DNA of 64,000 nt, taken from the NCBI GenBank assembly GCA_918797485.1, contig CAKKNE010000002.1, positions 5,236,501-5,300,500 of the forward strand, read 5' to 3'. The number at the start of each line of letters is the position of its first letter. The first letter of the stretch is position 1. A model generated the notes under the pieces. That model saw only the letters and a program-made list of their open reading frames with translations, was not told the origin of the DNA and ran no database searches. A program made the translations under genes and the position numbers. Positions 54,501-63,008 of this stretch are shown here, one piece after another. This DNA comes from Pelagomonas calceolata. Lineage: Eukaryota > Sar > Pelagophyceae > Pelagomonadales > Pelagomonadaceae.

Positions 54501-57500
54501 AGACAAGCTCTCCGCCAGCCGTTGACACCACCACCCACAAAGTACCCATTGATCAAAGGTACGTTCTGATCAGTTAAGTGCCTTGCTCTTGCATCGACGA
54601 AATCATCTACAGACAAAGCGTCTCTACCAGCAGCCGTTAGCGATTCTACGGTCCTCTGGATAATGTCTCGTTCCGTCTGTGAGGGACCTCGCCCTTCCAG
54701 ATCAGTGAAAGCGGAAGGTAAATTAGCGAAGGGTAACCGACCTGAGGCGTCCATGTGGCCCCGGAACACGAGATCCAAGTCTCTCAGCGCTCGCTCAGTC
54801 AACTTCTTGCGCTCCGACGCCTCGTCGCACGACTTAGACGGTGGTAGATCTCTTTCTAGCAACTCAGTAGCGTCGCCGCGCCACAGTCGCGGCAGCACGT
54901 CCCGCGCGAAGGAGACCTCATGCTCACCGTCAAGGTCGGCGAACGCCGCCGCGACGTCAGCGTCGTCGCGCGCGCCCTGCTCCAGAGCTGAGGCCGACGC
55001 TCGTCCCGAGCATTGTGGGTCTATACGATCGAACAGCCGACACAGATCCGACAGCGAAAAGCCCTCGCCGTACGACTTGAGGAGGCCATCCTCGGTCACG
55101 AGCAGCCGTCCGAGAGCCGGGGAACAGCCCGCTAGCGACGCGTCCGCTGCACAGAAGACGGGCCTCGCTACCACGACTGATCGGGGAATGAATCGCGAGT
55201 CCTGCCGCTGTTGCTGTGCACGGCCCCGCACGACGCGCTCGCCCTCATTTGATGCTGTTTGTATCATATCAGCCAGTAGAGAGTGGACACAAAGTATGGC
55301 TTGGGCCTTGTTAAACTGCTCCCGTTCGTCCTTACCAGGCGTGTACATCTGCACCAAAGTGTGCGCGCCGTAGCTCCGTTCGAGCGGTGCGGACAAAATG
55401 ATACTACCAAGTCCGATCACGAACTTCTCCTCTTTATGTTCGCCAGAACCAATAATAGCCTTGGCGCCGATCTCCCACTCGTGGGCGTTGTCGATTTCTA
55501 GCTTAGTGTCGCCTTTTTGTGCAGCTTTCGACAGTGTAGAAGAAACTTCGGTCGGGCCGCCCCCATCTTTTGCAGCGCCGCGCGTCGTAGTAGTGCGCCC
55601 CTTCTTCGCGGGGGCCTTCCTGGCGGGCGCCTTCTTCTTCGCTGGAGCTTTGGCAGGAACAGCCTTCGGTGCCGCGACAGGCTTTCGTGCCTTGGCCTCG
55701 TGGAGCTTCTTGGCCAGGTCATCAGCTAGTTTCTTCGTCTTGAGCAACTCCTTCTCGCGCTCGGCGAGTTCGCGCTTCTTCGTTAACGCCAAAGTCTCCA
55801 TTTCTTGCAGCCGAGCCTCGACCTTCGGGTCCAGAGGCTTGATGACAGGAGCCGCGTTCTCCTTCTTCGCCGTCTTCAGGGGTTGGGTCTTGGCCTTGCG
55901 CGTCGTCGCGGACTTCTTGACCTGCCTTTGCGTCGTCTTGGACAGGGGCTTACTCTTCTCCTTCGCAGAAGCCTTCTTACGGGAGGCCCGGTCCTTCAGA
56001 GGCCCTTGGCACGACTCTAATTCAAGCAAGCGAGCCTGCAACGCCGGAACGTCGAAACCAGAGCTCATGGTCCAGACGCCCGGCTCGTTCTCTCGGAATC
56101 CTAGACTGGTCATGAGGTCGAGCCCGCCCGGGACGACCTTCAGAGTAGATTCGAATTTCGCGTTCGTCGCTTGGATGCGCCGCTTCCTGTCGTCCTTCGG
56201 GTCCTGCAACACGTTCTTGACGTACGTCACGGCTAACTCAAGAGCTCCCGACCACGCGCCGGGGTCTCCTGACAAAGAATCGACGGCTTTGCTTACCGCG
56301 GCGATGTCTGGTATGGGCAGGTCGAGGGTCTTGCTTCGACCCTCGAGTTCTTGACGAGCAGCCTTCAGCTTCTCCAGAACAGGATCAGGCACGGAGTCCC
56401 ACCGCCGACCGTCCGGGTCCCGCAATGCCAATACGGAGCCGTTTTCCTCCAACGAGAACCCGCACGCCTGCAATAGAGCGACACCGCCCGCGAACCTCGC
56501 AAATCTTTCTTTGGTCGACATGCGCCAGTATTTCGGCTCGTGGGGCGCTTCCAAAATCTTCTGGCAGCACCGCATCGTATAGGATACGACGTCTTGGACG
56601 TCCTTGGGCTTCGCGCTCAACCTTAAAACACCTAGCGCCGAAGCAATAGCATCATCATCCTCATCAGTATCTCCTTTCTTCGCTTTGGCCTTGGCTGGAA
56701 CGGCGAACGACGACGCGACGCTATGTAGGAAATCGTCAAATGACACCGCGCCGTCCTGGTCGAGATCCCGCTGCGCAATCCAGGCCGGAATCATGAAGGC
56801 TTCCCTGCCATCGCGCGCGAAGGCAATTTTCAAATCTCGTGTAGTAATGTAGTCGTCTCCGTCAACGTCGAGGTTCTCGAACGCCTTCCGGCAGAGCTGC
56901 AATTGGGCCTCGCGCACCTTGTCGCCCTTCAAACTTTTCTCGAGGTCGCTCGGTTCGCGCTTCTTGTTCCCCTTGGCGTCGGCCTTGGCCTTGCCCTTCG
57001 ATTCCGCTCGTTCCTTGCCCTTTGACTCCTTTCCGCGCTTGCCGACGCCGGCGCGCTCGGCGAGTAATTTTTCCTTCGCCGTCGCACCCTTCTTGCCCGT
57101 GGCGCCCTTGGTGTCTTCCACGGCGGCGTAGTTCTTGAGGGCGGCGTCCACATCAGCTAAAGCCTTGTGCAAGAAACTTTTTGTTTCTTTGTCGAGCTGG
57201 TGCATACTGAACGCTCTAGAGCCTTTCGACGCCTCCGGTTTGTCTTGCTGCAGGCCTCTCCTTTCGAGTGAATAAGTCGCCGTCTTCGGGTCGTCGCCGT
57301 CACTCTTGAAACCAATAGCCTCTAGCAAGCGAGGCCCTCCTTCGTGGCGCGTCAGACACCGTCGCACGACGGCATTCGTACCTCTCACTCTAAAAACCCT
57401 TTGATCACCGGGCGTCTTCAGGACATTTTCTACGAGTCGTTTGGCCAACCTTAAAGCCTGTCGTATATCCTCATCGGTCATGCGAGAATCTTGGAATTCT

Positions 57501-59553
57501 CTGACAACACCTTGCACGGACGGGCAGCCGACCTCCTCCCCGAAGGCCTCCTCGATGTCCTTGAGGGCGCCTTTCAGCTTCGTCTTGTCCTTCGCTACCA
57601 GAAATTCGCGCTTGGGCTTGCCCTCTACGACCCGTTGCGTAAACCCGCACGCCTGTATGAGTTCGAGGCCGCCCCGCAACTTGCCTAATTTCGAGGCATA
57701 GAGCGGGTCTTCCGTACAAACTCGTCCCGCAGACTTGGCGTTGCCGTTCAGCGCTTCTTGCACGAGTTTGGCCGCATACGTGGCCGCACCGCGCACCTCG
57801 GCCGGTGAATGAGACAGCCTTAATTGGGCCATGGCCGACGCGACGGTGGCGTCCGCACTCGCAGCGGCTTCGATGAGGTGGCCGGCGTTCGCGAAGAACT
57901 CGGCCAGCGAGAAGGGAGGGGGCCCCTCCGGGCTCCGGTCGCGCTTGCCCTTCGGGGACCGACTCCGGGAACGAGAGCGCGAGCGGTCCTTCTTTTTGGA
58001 CTTTTTGGCCTTTTTGTCCTTCTTGCCCTTCGTGCCCTCATCACTGTCCTTCTTCTCGCCCTTGAAACTGCGCAACACTTCCTCGCGTAACTCTTTGAGG
58101 CCCTTGATCCCGGCCGCGTCGAGCAGTCGCGACGCCTCGTCGGCGCCCAACTGGCCTTCGTCGTCCACATCGGCTGCTTCGAACTCATCTCTAACTTTCC
58201 GCACGGCCTCTTGGACGGAAGCAGGCCGTCCCACGCACAGCCGTCGCACCAACCCCGCATGCTGCAGGGGCGTGCCTTCCCACCGTTGTTCCGCATAAAT
58301 CATCGAAGCCACCTCCGACAAGCTTCTTAAACAGCCGTCGGCGCCCTCGATGGCTTTGCCCGGTGGTTTCAGCAGCGACATCGTCTGGCCGAGTTGATCG
58401 TCGTCTGAAGGCATGATGCCATCTTTAATAAACAGGGCGTGGTAGGCGCCCACGACTTCCGGGAAGGACAAGAAATCGTCCGGTAAGACACCGCTATCTC
58501 TCAAACACTGCGCAAATCGAGACGGTGCGACGTCATACCCACAGTCCCGGAAGACTAACCGAGCATCTCTGGCGGGTACGCCTGACCGGACTTGGCCTAG
58601 GACATCAATCGCACCTCTAGTCGTCGCGTGGGGCGCCGCTCGGCGCTTGAACGCCTGCTCGAGCTCCAACAGTCTCTTGCGACCAAGCGTCCGGGCCCAC
58701 TCGCTCACTATCGAGTTCTCGTCCGCAAACAGGGCCGGCTCCGTCCCAGGATCCCGTTCCCGCACGTCGTTCGCCACGGACTGCAGCGAGGGGTTGTGGA
58801 AGATACCTGCGCGGAGCATCGCGGTTCACTCGACTCGGTCCGAACGGCCTCAAAATCAAAAAATACACCCACTTCCATCATTCCTGGAGACGAGTCGCGT
58901 CGATGGCTCGAAGGCGTCTCTACACGACGGGACGCCGCGAGCGCACCCGCGAAGCATTTCACGAATTCCACGAATGACAAAGTTCTTCTAGTACGCACTC
59001 TAGAAGATCTAGTGCGCAGCCACGCTAGGATGTCTTTGCGCGAGGCGACGCGTCGCAACGACGTAAAGGCCGTGAGGACATCATCCACGTCGAGCTCGCC
59101 CTCCTTCATCGAGTCCGCGTCACCGAAGGCATCTTTCAATCCTTTGACGAGCTCCTGGCCGAGGAGCTCCTCGATGCCTCGGACTTCATCTTTCTTCATG
59201 CTTGTCGTCTGTTTAGGTTCTTTCCCGACCTTGCCTCTCCTTAAATGGTTGTCTCTCGCCAAACTCTCGAGGCAGTCCCAGCTCGACGCGCGCTTCATGG
59301 CTTGTTGTTTGGGCATCCGCAGCCGTTCTTCGGGCACGTTCTCGAGCTCCGTGCCATCATCCAATATTAAATCGACCTCGCCGTCCCTGCCTATTCTCTG
59401 TACTTTTCCAGGCAGCCACTTGCCCATGAGCAGCGCCTCGCAGGGCTGGCCCTGGTCCGCATTGTAGTTGTTTTCTTCTGGCGACTTGCTTCTGCTGCGG
59501 TCGTCGCGCCGCCGCGGCGACCTAGACCGACTCCTGCTCCTCTCTCGGGGCAT
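48575..59553 (-). CDS. Giant EF-hand / PUB x4 / WD40-like / pseudokinase / HEAT-like protein (about 3,600 aa)
   Basis: Exon 1 59553 to about 58869 (or 58926), intron to 58807, exon 2 58806-48575. N-terminus: RS-rich (RERSRSRSRSPRRRDDRSRS), then a Tudor-like barrel (GKWLPGKVQRIGRDGEVDLI), then EF-hand-like helices. Four PUB/PUG domains (about nt 57810-57590, 57490-57260, 56600-56400, 56255-56045), each with (L/V)...(P/N)...GG(L/A)(E/R/D)L(I/L/M)(Q/E/T)(A/S)(C/I/L)GF; PUB domains bind the p97/VCP ATPase tail. Two canonical EF-hands between them (DVDGDDYITTRD, DLDQDGAVSFDD). A coiled, Ala/Lys-rich stretch follows, then WD40-like blades (ATGSADASIRIW, ASASADGAIKLWD), and a protein-kinase fold (about 51080-49830) without HRD or DFG; then HEAT/ARM-like helices to the end. 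So it is probably a Ca2+-sensing scaffold linked to p97, but that role is inferred. Both intron choices keep the frame. Confidence 0.8.
58807..58868 (-). other. Intron of the giant EF-hand/PUB gene, donor uncertain
   Basis: The acceptor (CCGCGCAG then GTATCTTC) is clear. Two donors keep the frame: GTGTATTT at 58868 (62-nt intron) or GTGTAGAG at 58925 (119-nt intron). The longer choice would include GCCATCGACGCGAC, a 14-base phrase also found inside the GH3 introner, and would remove an exon segment that lacks similarity to EF-hands; I slightly prefer it. The 8-bp target idea matches 5/8 for the shorter donor. Confidence 0.55.
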
Positions 59554-60014
59554 GGCTGTGAGTCGTGCAAAAGCTGCCCCGGCCGCACCGCTGCACTCAC
59601 GGTACCGTGCGCCGGTTGTACGGCTGCCGGTCCTTGGTTACGGCCGCGCTCGGCACGCACCGCGTCCTGCAGCACCGGTTAGCAGCTCGAATTTAGCTGA
59701 AATTAAGCTAGTGAAGGAGGCGTCCTCCGGGGCCCCGGCCGGCGTCGAGAGCGCTCCGGAACGGATGGCAGACGTCCAGCGGACTCGACGCTAACGTGCG
59801 GGTCGCGCCTGGACTAGCGCCGAGGCCAGCGTCGGGGCTGCCTAATTACTACGCCGTGCGCGCCGCAGCGACGTACGGGTCGCCTGGACTCCGCCTGCCT
59901 CAGCCGGTGTCGGGGGCTGCCTGATTATCACGCCGTCCGCGCGCCACAGCGCCAGCATCGGGCCTGCCTAAGGACTGCCCAAACCACGCCGCCAGCGCGC
60001 GGTATCAACCAACC
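59554..60014. promoter_or_regulatory. Divergent promoter with ~77-bp tandem repeats
   Basis: 461 bp between the giant EF-hand/PUB gene and ZMYND12. Units 59794-59870 and 59871-59951 share CGTrCGGGTCGC, CTGGACT, GTCGGGGGCTGCCT, ATTA and ACGCCGT; a third partial unit (59952-60000) follows up to the ZMYND12 start. The repeats are ~75-80% alike, so not very recent. They sit where both genes' promoters must lie, and may hold protein-binding sites. Confidence 0.7.
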
Positions 60015-61361
60015 ATGGCCCTCCAGCCTTTCATGGACGCTCCAGCCGACGAGGCCCCGCCCTACAAGCTCGTCGACATCCTGCCCATGGCCTACCCCAA
60101 GGGCCAGGCGCCGGTCTGCGAGATGACCGGGTTGCCTGCCAAAATAAAGTGTGAAACGGAGCACATTACATTATTCTACAATAACCGGGAGACGGCCGAA
60201 GAAAGCTGGCACGGCATCATGGGCAAGATCGCGCCGTTGCTAGGACCTCTGAGAAGCCCGCCGAACGTCATCGGGAGCGAGGAGGATCGCAGGAAACGCG
60301 AGTACACGCTGGACCTCTCGAAGAAAGCCCTCGTGGACCTCTGCGGCCAGGAGGCGGACAAGTTCTTGGTTGCCGGGCGGTTCGAGCTCGCGCTACCGGG
60401 CGCGCAACAGGAGATGAAGTTTCTTACGGAGTTGTACGGGGACGGTGCCGTGGAATTGGTTGCGGCCTATCTGAGGATGGCCGAGGCGAACGTGGGCCTG
60501 GCGCGCTACCAGCAGGCCGAACAATTTTTGTCTATGGCCAACTGGAGCATTCTCAAGAACCCCGACGCCTCGAATGCGCTGCGGTCGAAGCTCCATAGGA
60601 ACTTCGGGAAGGTGTACGCCGCGCGCGGGAAGTTGGATGAAGCCTTGGATGAGCTCGCGAAAGATATCTATTGTAGCTCGTTGGCTTCGGGACCGGAGCA
60701 CGTCGATGCGTCCCCGGGCTATTTCCACGCGGCGTCCGTGTTCTACGCGCAGCATCGCATCGAGCACGCTTTGGCTTTTTACGATAAGGTGGTGGATGCG
60801 TGGTACAAGTTTTTGGTCCAGTGTCGAAGTGACCCGGACGTCGGTCGGGATGTGGGCGAAGCGGCGCGCCGGGAGGCCGTGGACATGCTGCGACGCGTGT
60901 TGGCGACGCGCGCCAAGTTGCTGGGAGATGCTCATGTAGCCACGGGAGAAGCGAAGTACGCGCTAGGGCTGCTCCATCTCTTCAACGGCACGGATCTCAA
61001 CGAAGCTCGCGAATTAGTGAAAGACGCGGCCCAGACCTACAGTAAACATCTGGGCCCTGATCATGAGAAAACAAAAGATGTGGTAGATGTTCTACAACGT
61101 ATCCCGGCGGAGACGCCCATGGAGAGCGCGCCCGACACCGCGGCCGCCGTCGCGCCGTCGACGGCGGGCCACAGTCTACCCTCGACGGCCGGCAACCTGG
61201 GCCGGACTCCCGACGACTTCGCCTCCGCTTTCCCCTTCCCGGCGGACATGAAGCGCGCCGCGACGCAGTCGCCGATCCCGCTCCCGCCGACGGGCGGGCG
61301 CCAGCGGTCCTCGGGCTTCGACCCCATGACGCCTTCTTCGGCCGGGCTTGCTGCGTCTTAA
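60015..61361 (+). CDS. ZMYND12-like TPR protein (axonemal)
   Basis: 448 aa. Residues ~100-330 match ZMYND12, a ciliary protein tied to inner dynein arms: KFLVAGRFELALPGAQQEMK, LVAAYLRMAEANVGLARYQQ, AEQFLSMANWSILKNPDASN, LRSKLHRNFGKVYAARGKLD, EALDELAKDIYCSSLASGPE, DASPGYFHAASVFYAQHRIE and KVVDAWYKFL, a set of TPR helices. The N-terminus lacks the usual CxxC...HxxxC MYND finger: only CEMTG and IKCE are present, so the finger is lost or very divergent. The C-terminal 90 residues are Ser/Thr/Pro-rich and probably disordered. The gene would imply a motile flagellum in this lineage or its recent past. Divergent from the giant EF-hand/PUB gene. Confidence 0.85.
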   Translation: MALQPFMDAPADEAPPYKLVDILPMAYPKGQAPVCEMTGLPAKIKCETEHITLFYNNRETAEESWHGIMGKIAPLLGPLRSPPNVIGSEEDRRKREYTLDLSKKALVDLCGQEADKFLVAGRFELALPGAQQEMKFLTELYGDGAVELVAAYLRMAEANVGLARYQQAEQFLSMANWSILKNPDASNALRSKLHRNFGKVYAARGKLDEALDELAKDIYCSSLASGPEHVDASPGYFHAASVFYAQHRIEHALAFYDKVVDAWYKFLVQCRSDPDVGRDVGEAARREAVDMLRRVLATRAKLLGDAHVATGEAKYALGLLHLFNGTDLNEARELVKDAAQTYSKHLGPDHEKTKDVVDVLQRIPAETPMESAPDTAAAVAPSTAGHSLPSTAGNLGRTPDDFASAFPFPADMKRAATQSPIPLPPTGGRQRSSGFDPMTPSSAGLAAS

Positions 61362-61445
61362 GGTGCCCTATTTTGACTTTGTAGTGTTGTGTCCACGCGG
61401 CTGTACTCGTAGAAGGACACTTCGCGACGCATGGAAAAAAACTTT

Positions 61446-61469
61446 CTAGTGTATCTCGAGGCACGCTAG
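61446..61469 (-). promoter_or_regulatory. Possible degenerate relative of the promoter palindrome
   Basis: CTAGTGT-N10-ACGCTAG, sharing both ends with the recurrent motif but not its TGTAAGACA core and with a longer spacer. It is 176 bp upstream of the trigger-factor-domain gene (ATG 61645). Weak. Confidence 0.3.
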
Positions 61470-61644
61470 GTAGTTATTTTCATCGACTCAGAGACGGCAT
61501 TGCAGTGGCATAGTGCCATTCGCATCTGTAGAATTGCACCAGAAGCGTTGTCTCGCATCGCTTCTCGCGCTGCAGTACTCGCCCGGCGCGTGCTGCACTC
61601 ATTGTGTTGCATCAACCTCACTGACTCTAAGAGCACTGCAAGCG

Positions 61645-62385
61645 ATGCATCGCCTATCCTTGCTCCTCACCAGCGCAGCGGCGCTCGTGCCGCAACGTAC
61701 AACTCAAAGATTGCAACCTTTGAATAATGACGTCATCGATGTAAGCGAAAGCGCGGTCGTCGAGCGGCTCGAGAACTCGCCCTACCCTTCCTTAGTGGAA
61801 AAGGTCGAGCTCTTCCTCGAAAAGCCTCTGAGTGGAGAGAACCAGTACCTCGTGAAGGGGAGATACGAAGCGCCAGGAGCCGCTGTTTTATATTGTTTTG
61901 ATGAGATCCGCGCGCAAGCGAAGGACAACCTCGCGGAGCCGGGCTTCCGACCGGGAGAGATCCCGCCCTGGATCAAGACGCAGATGGTCGAATTTTCATT
62001 AACGTCGGTGATGGAGGACGTCCTCAAGTACGGGGTCGAGTGTGATGGTATGTCGATTCTCGACGATACCGGTAACGGCGAAGATTTGATCCGGTGGGAC
62101 GAGGAGCCCGAGAAGGAAAGTAAGACCTACGTCCTGGGCGCGCCGTACGTGTTTCATGCGGCCTTCAACGCCACGCTACCGGAAGCTCCGGTCCTCGGCG
62201 AGGCGGTGACCATAGAACAGCTCTACAAGTTGGACGACGCCGCGGCCGCGCGCGCGGCCAAGGTCCTGGCGAACAAGGGCAAGGTGCCGAACCTGATGAG
62301 CGTGTCGTCTTCGGGGGGTGGCACGAAAAAGAAGAAGACCTCTGCCAAGAAGAAGAAGGGCGGGAAGGGTAAGAAGAAGCGATAG
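61645..62385 (+). CDS. Plastid-type trigger factor N-terminal domain protein
   Basis: 246 aa from the ATG at 61645; the frame is open upstream, but that part has no leader character. MHRLSLLLTSAAALVPQRTT is a hydrophobic leader, fitting a signal peptide. The body matches the ribosome-binding domain of bacterial trigger factor, with its signature GFRPGEIPPWIKTQMVEFSL (GFRxGxxP, which contacts the ribosomal exit tunnel). ESAVVERLENSPYPSLVEKV and KYGVECDGMSILDDTG flank it. It lacks the PPIase domain and the C-terminal arms, so the protein is about half the bacterial length, and it ends in a strongly basic lysine tail (KKKTSAKKKKGGKGKKKR). It would act as a co-translational chaperone at plastid ribosomes. 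Follows the ZMYND12 gene on the same strand, 283 bp away. Confidence 0.8.
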   Translation: MHRLSLLLTSAAALVPQRTTQRLQPLNNDVIDVSESAVVERLENSPYPSLVEKVELFLEKPLSGENQYLVKGRYEAPGAAVLYCFDEIRAQAKDNLAEPGFRPGEIPPWIKTQMVEFSLTSVMEDVLKYGVECDGMSILDDTGNGEDLIRWDEEPEKESKTYVLGAPYVFHAAFNATLPEAPVLGEAVTIEQLYKLDDAAAARAAKVLANKGKVPNLMSVSSSGGGTKKKKTSAKKKKGGKGKKKR

Positions 62386-62478
62386 ACCACCACCGTAGTG
62401 TGCGGGTAGTGCTCGCTGGTCGGGCCGCAGGCCACTAGGAATCGGCTGTCCCCTGCCAGTGCCATCGTTCACAATTTG

Positions 62479-62889
62479 ATGCTGTCTGAGTGTCTGGCCG
62501 TCCGCAACGCGATGGTATTGTACACACCTACCCGCACGCCGCCGCGGCGCGACGCGCTCCAAGCTGCCGTCGACGCGGCGGACAAGGGCAGCGCCATCCG
62601 CCGGCGGGCAGCTGAGGCGGCGGCCACAGCGGGCGCGCTACGCATCCGCGAGCGCAAGCTGGAACAGGATCGCGAGGAGGCGCGTGACACCGCGCTCGGC
62701 GAGTACACGCGACGAGGCTACGAGCCGCCGAGCGACCGCCGCGCGGCCGAGACGCGTGCCCTCTCGTTCTCCTCCTCGTCGTCGGACGACGCGGACTACG
62801 CGCCCGGGGAGATTCCCGAGGCCGCCGCGGCGGAGCCGTCGCAGAGTTGGCTCCAGCTGATCTGCCCCTGGGCGCCCTGGCGGCAGTAG
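62479..62889 (+). CDS. Small hypothetical, helical
   Basis: 136 aa. Mostly one predicted helix (RRDALQAAVDAADKGSAIRR, RAAEAAATAGALRIRERKLE) with acidic/serine stretch (ALSFSSSSSDDADYAPGEIP) and a Trp/Pro/Cys C-terminus (WLQLICPWAPWRQ). No family recognised. It is 90 bp after the trigger-factor gene on the same strand and convergent with the transporter. Coding status is uncertain; the ATG at 62479 is the first in frame. Confidence 0.45.
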   Translation: MLSECLAVRNAMVLYTPTRTPPRRDALQAAVDAADKGSAIRRRAAEAAATAGALRIRERKLEQDREEARDTALGEYTRRGYEPPSDRRAAETRALSFSSSSSDDADYAPGEIPEAAAAEPSQSWLQLICPWAPWRQ

Positions 62890-62925
62890 GGCGGCCGGCG
62901 CACGTAAGTACACGCCTCGCAGAAC

Positions 62926-62973
62926 GCTAACATATCCCGTCGAACATATATCCCGCCGACAGGATATGTTAAG
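62926..62973. repeat. Inverted repeat between convergent genes
   Basis: TAACATATCC at 62928-62937 and its complement GGATATGTTA at 62962-62971 form a 10-bp perfect stem with a 24-bp loop; extending with one mismatch and one bulge gives ~17 bp (GCTAACATATCCCGTCG versus its partner). The loop has a second direct copy (AACATATATCCCG). It lies in the 119-bp gap between convergent genes, so it may help 3'-end formation or be a small transposon remnant. Confidence 0.6.
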
Positions 62974-63008
62974 CGCGCTTGCCGGCGGTTGAGGGGTGGG
63001 CACAGGTA

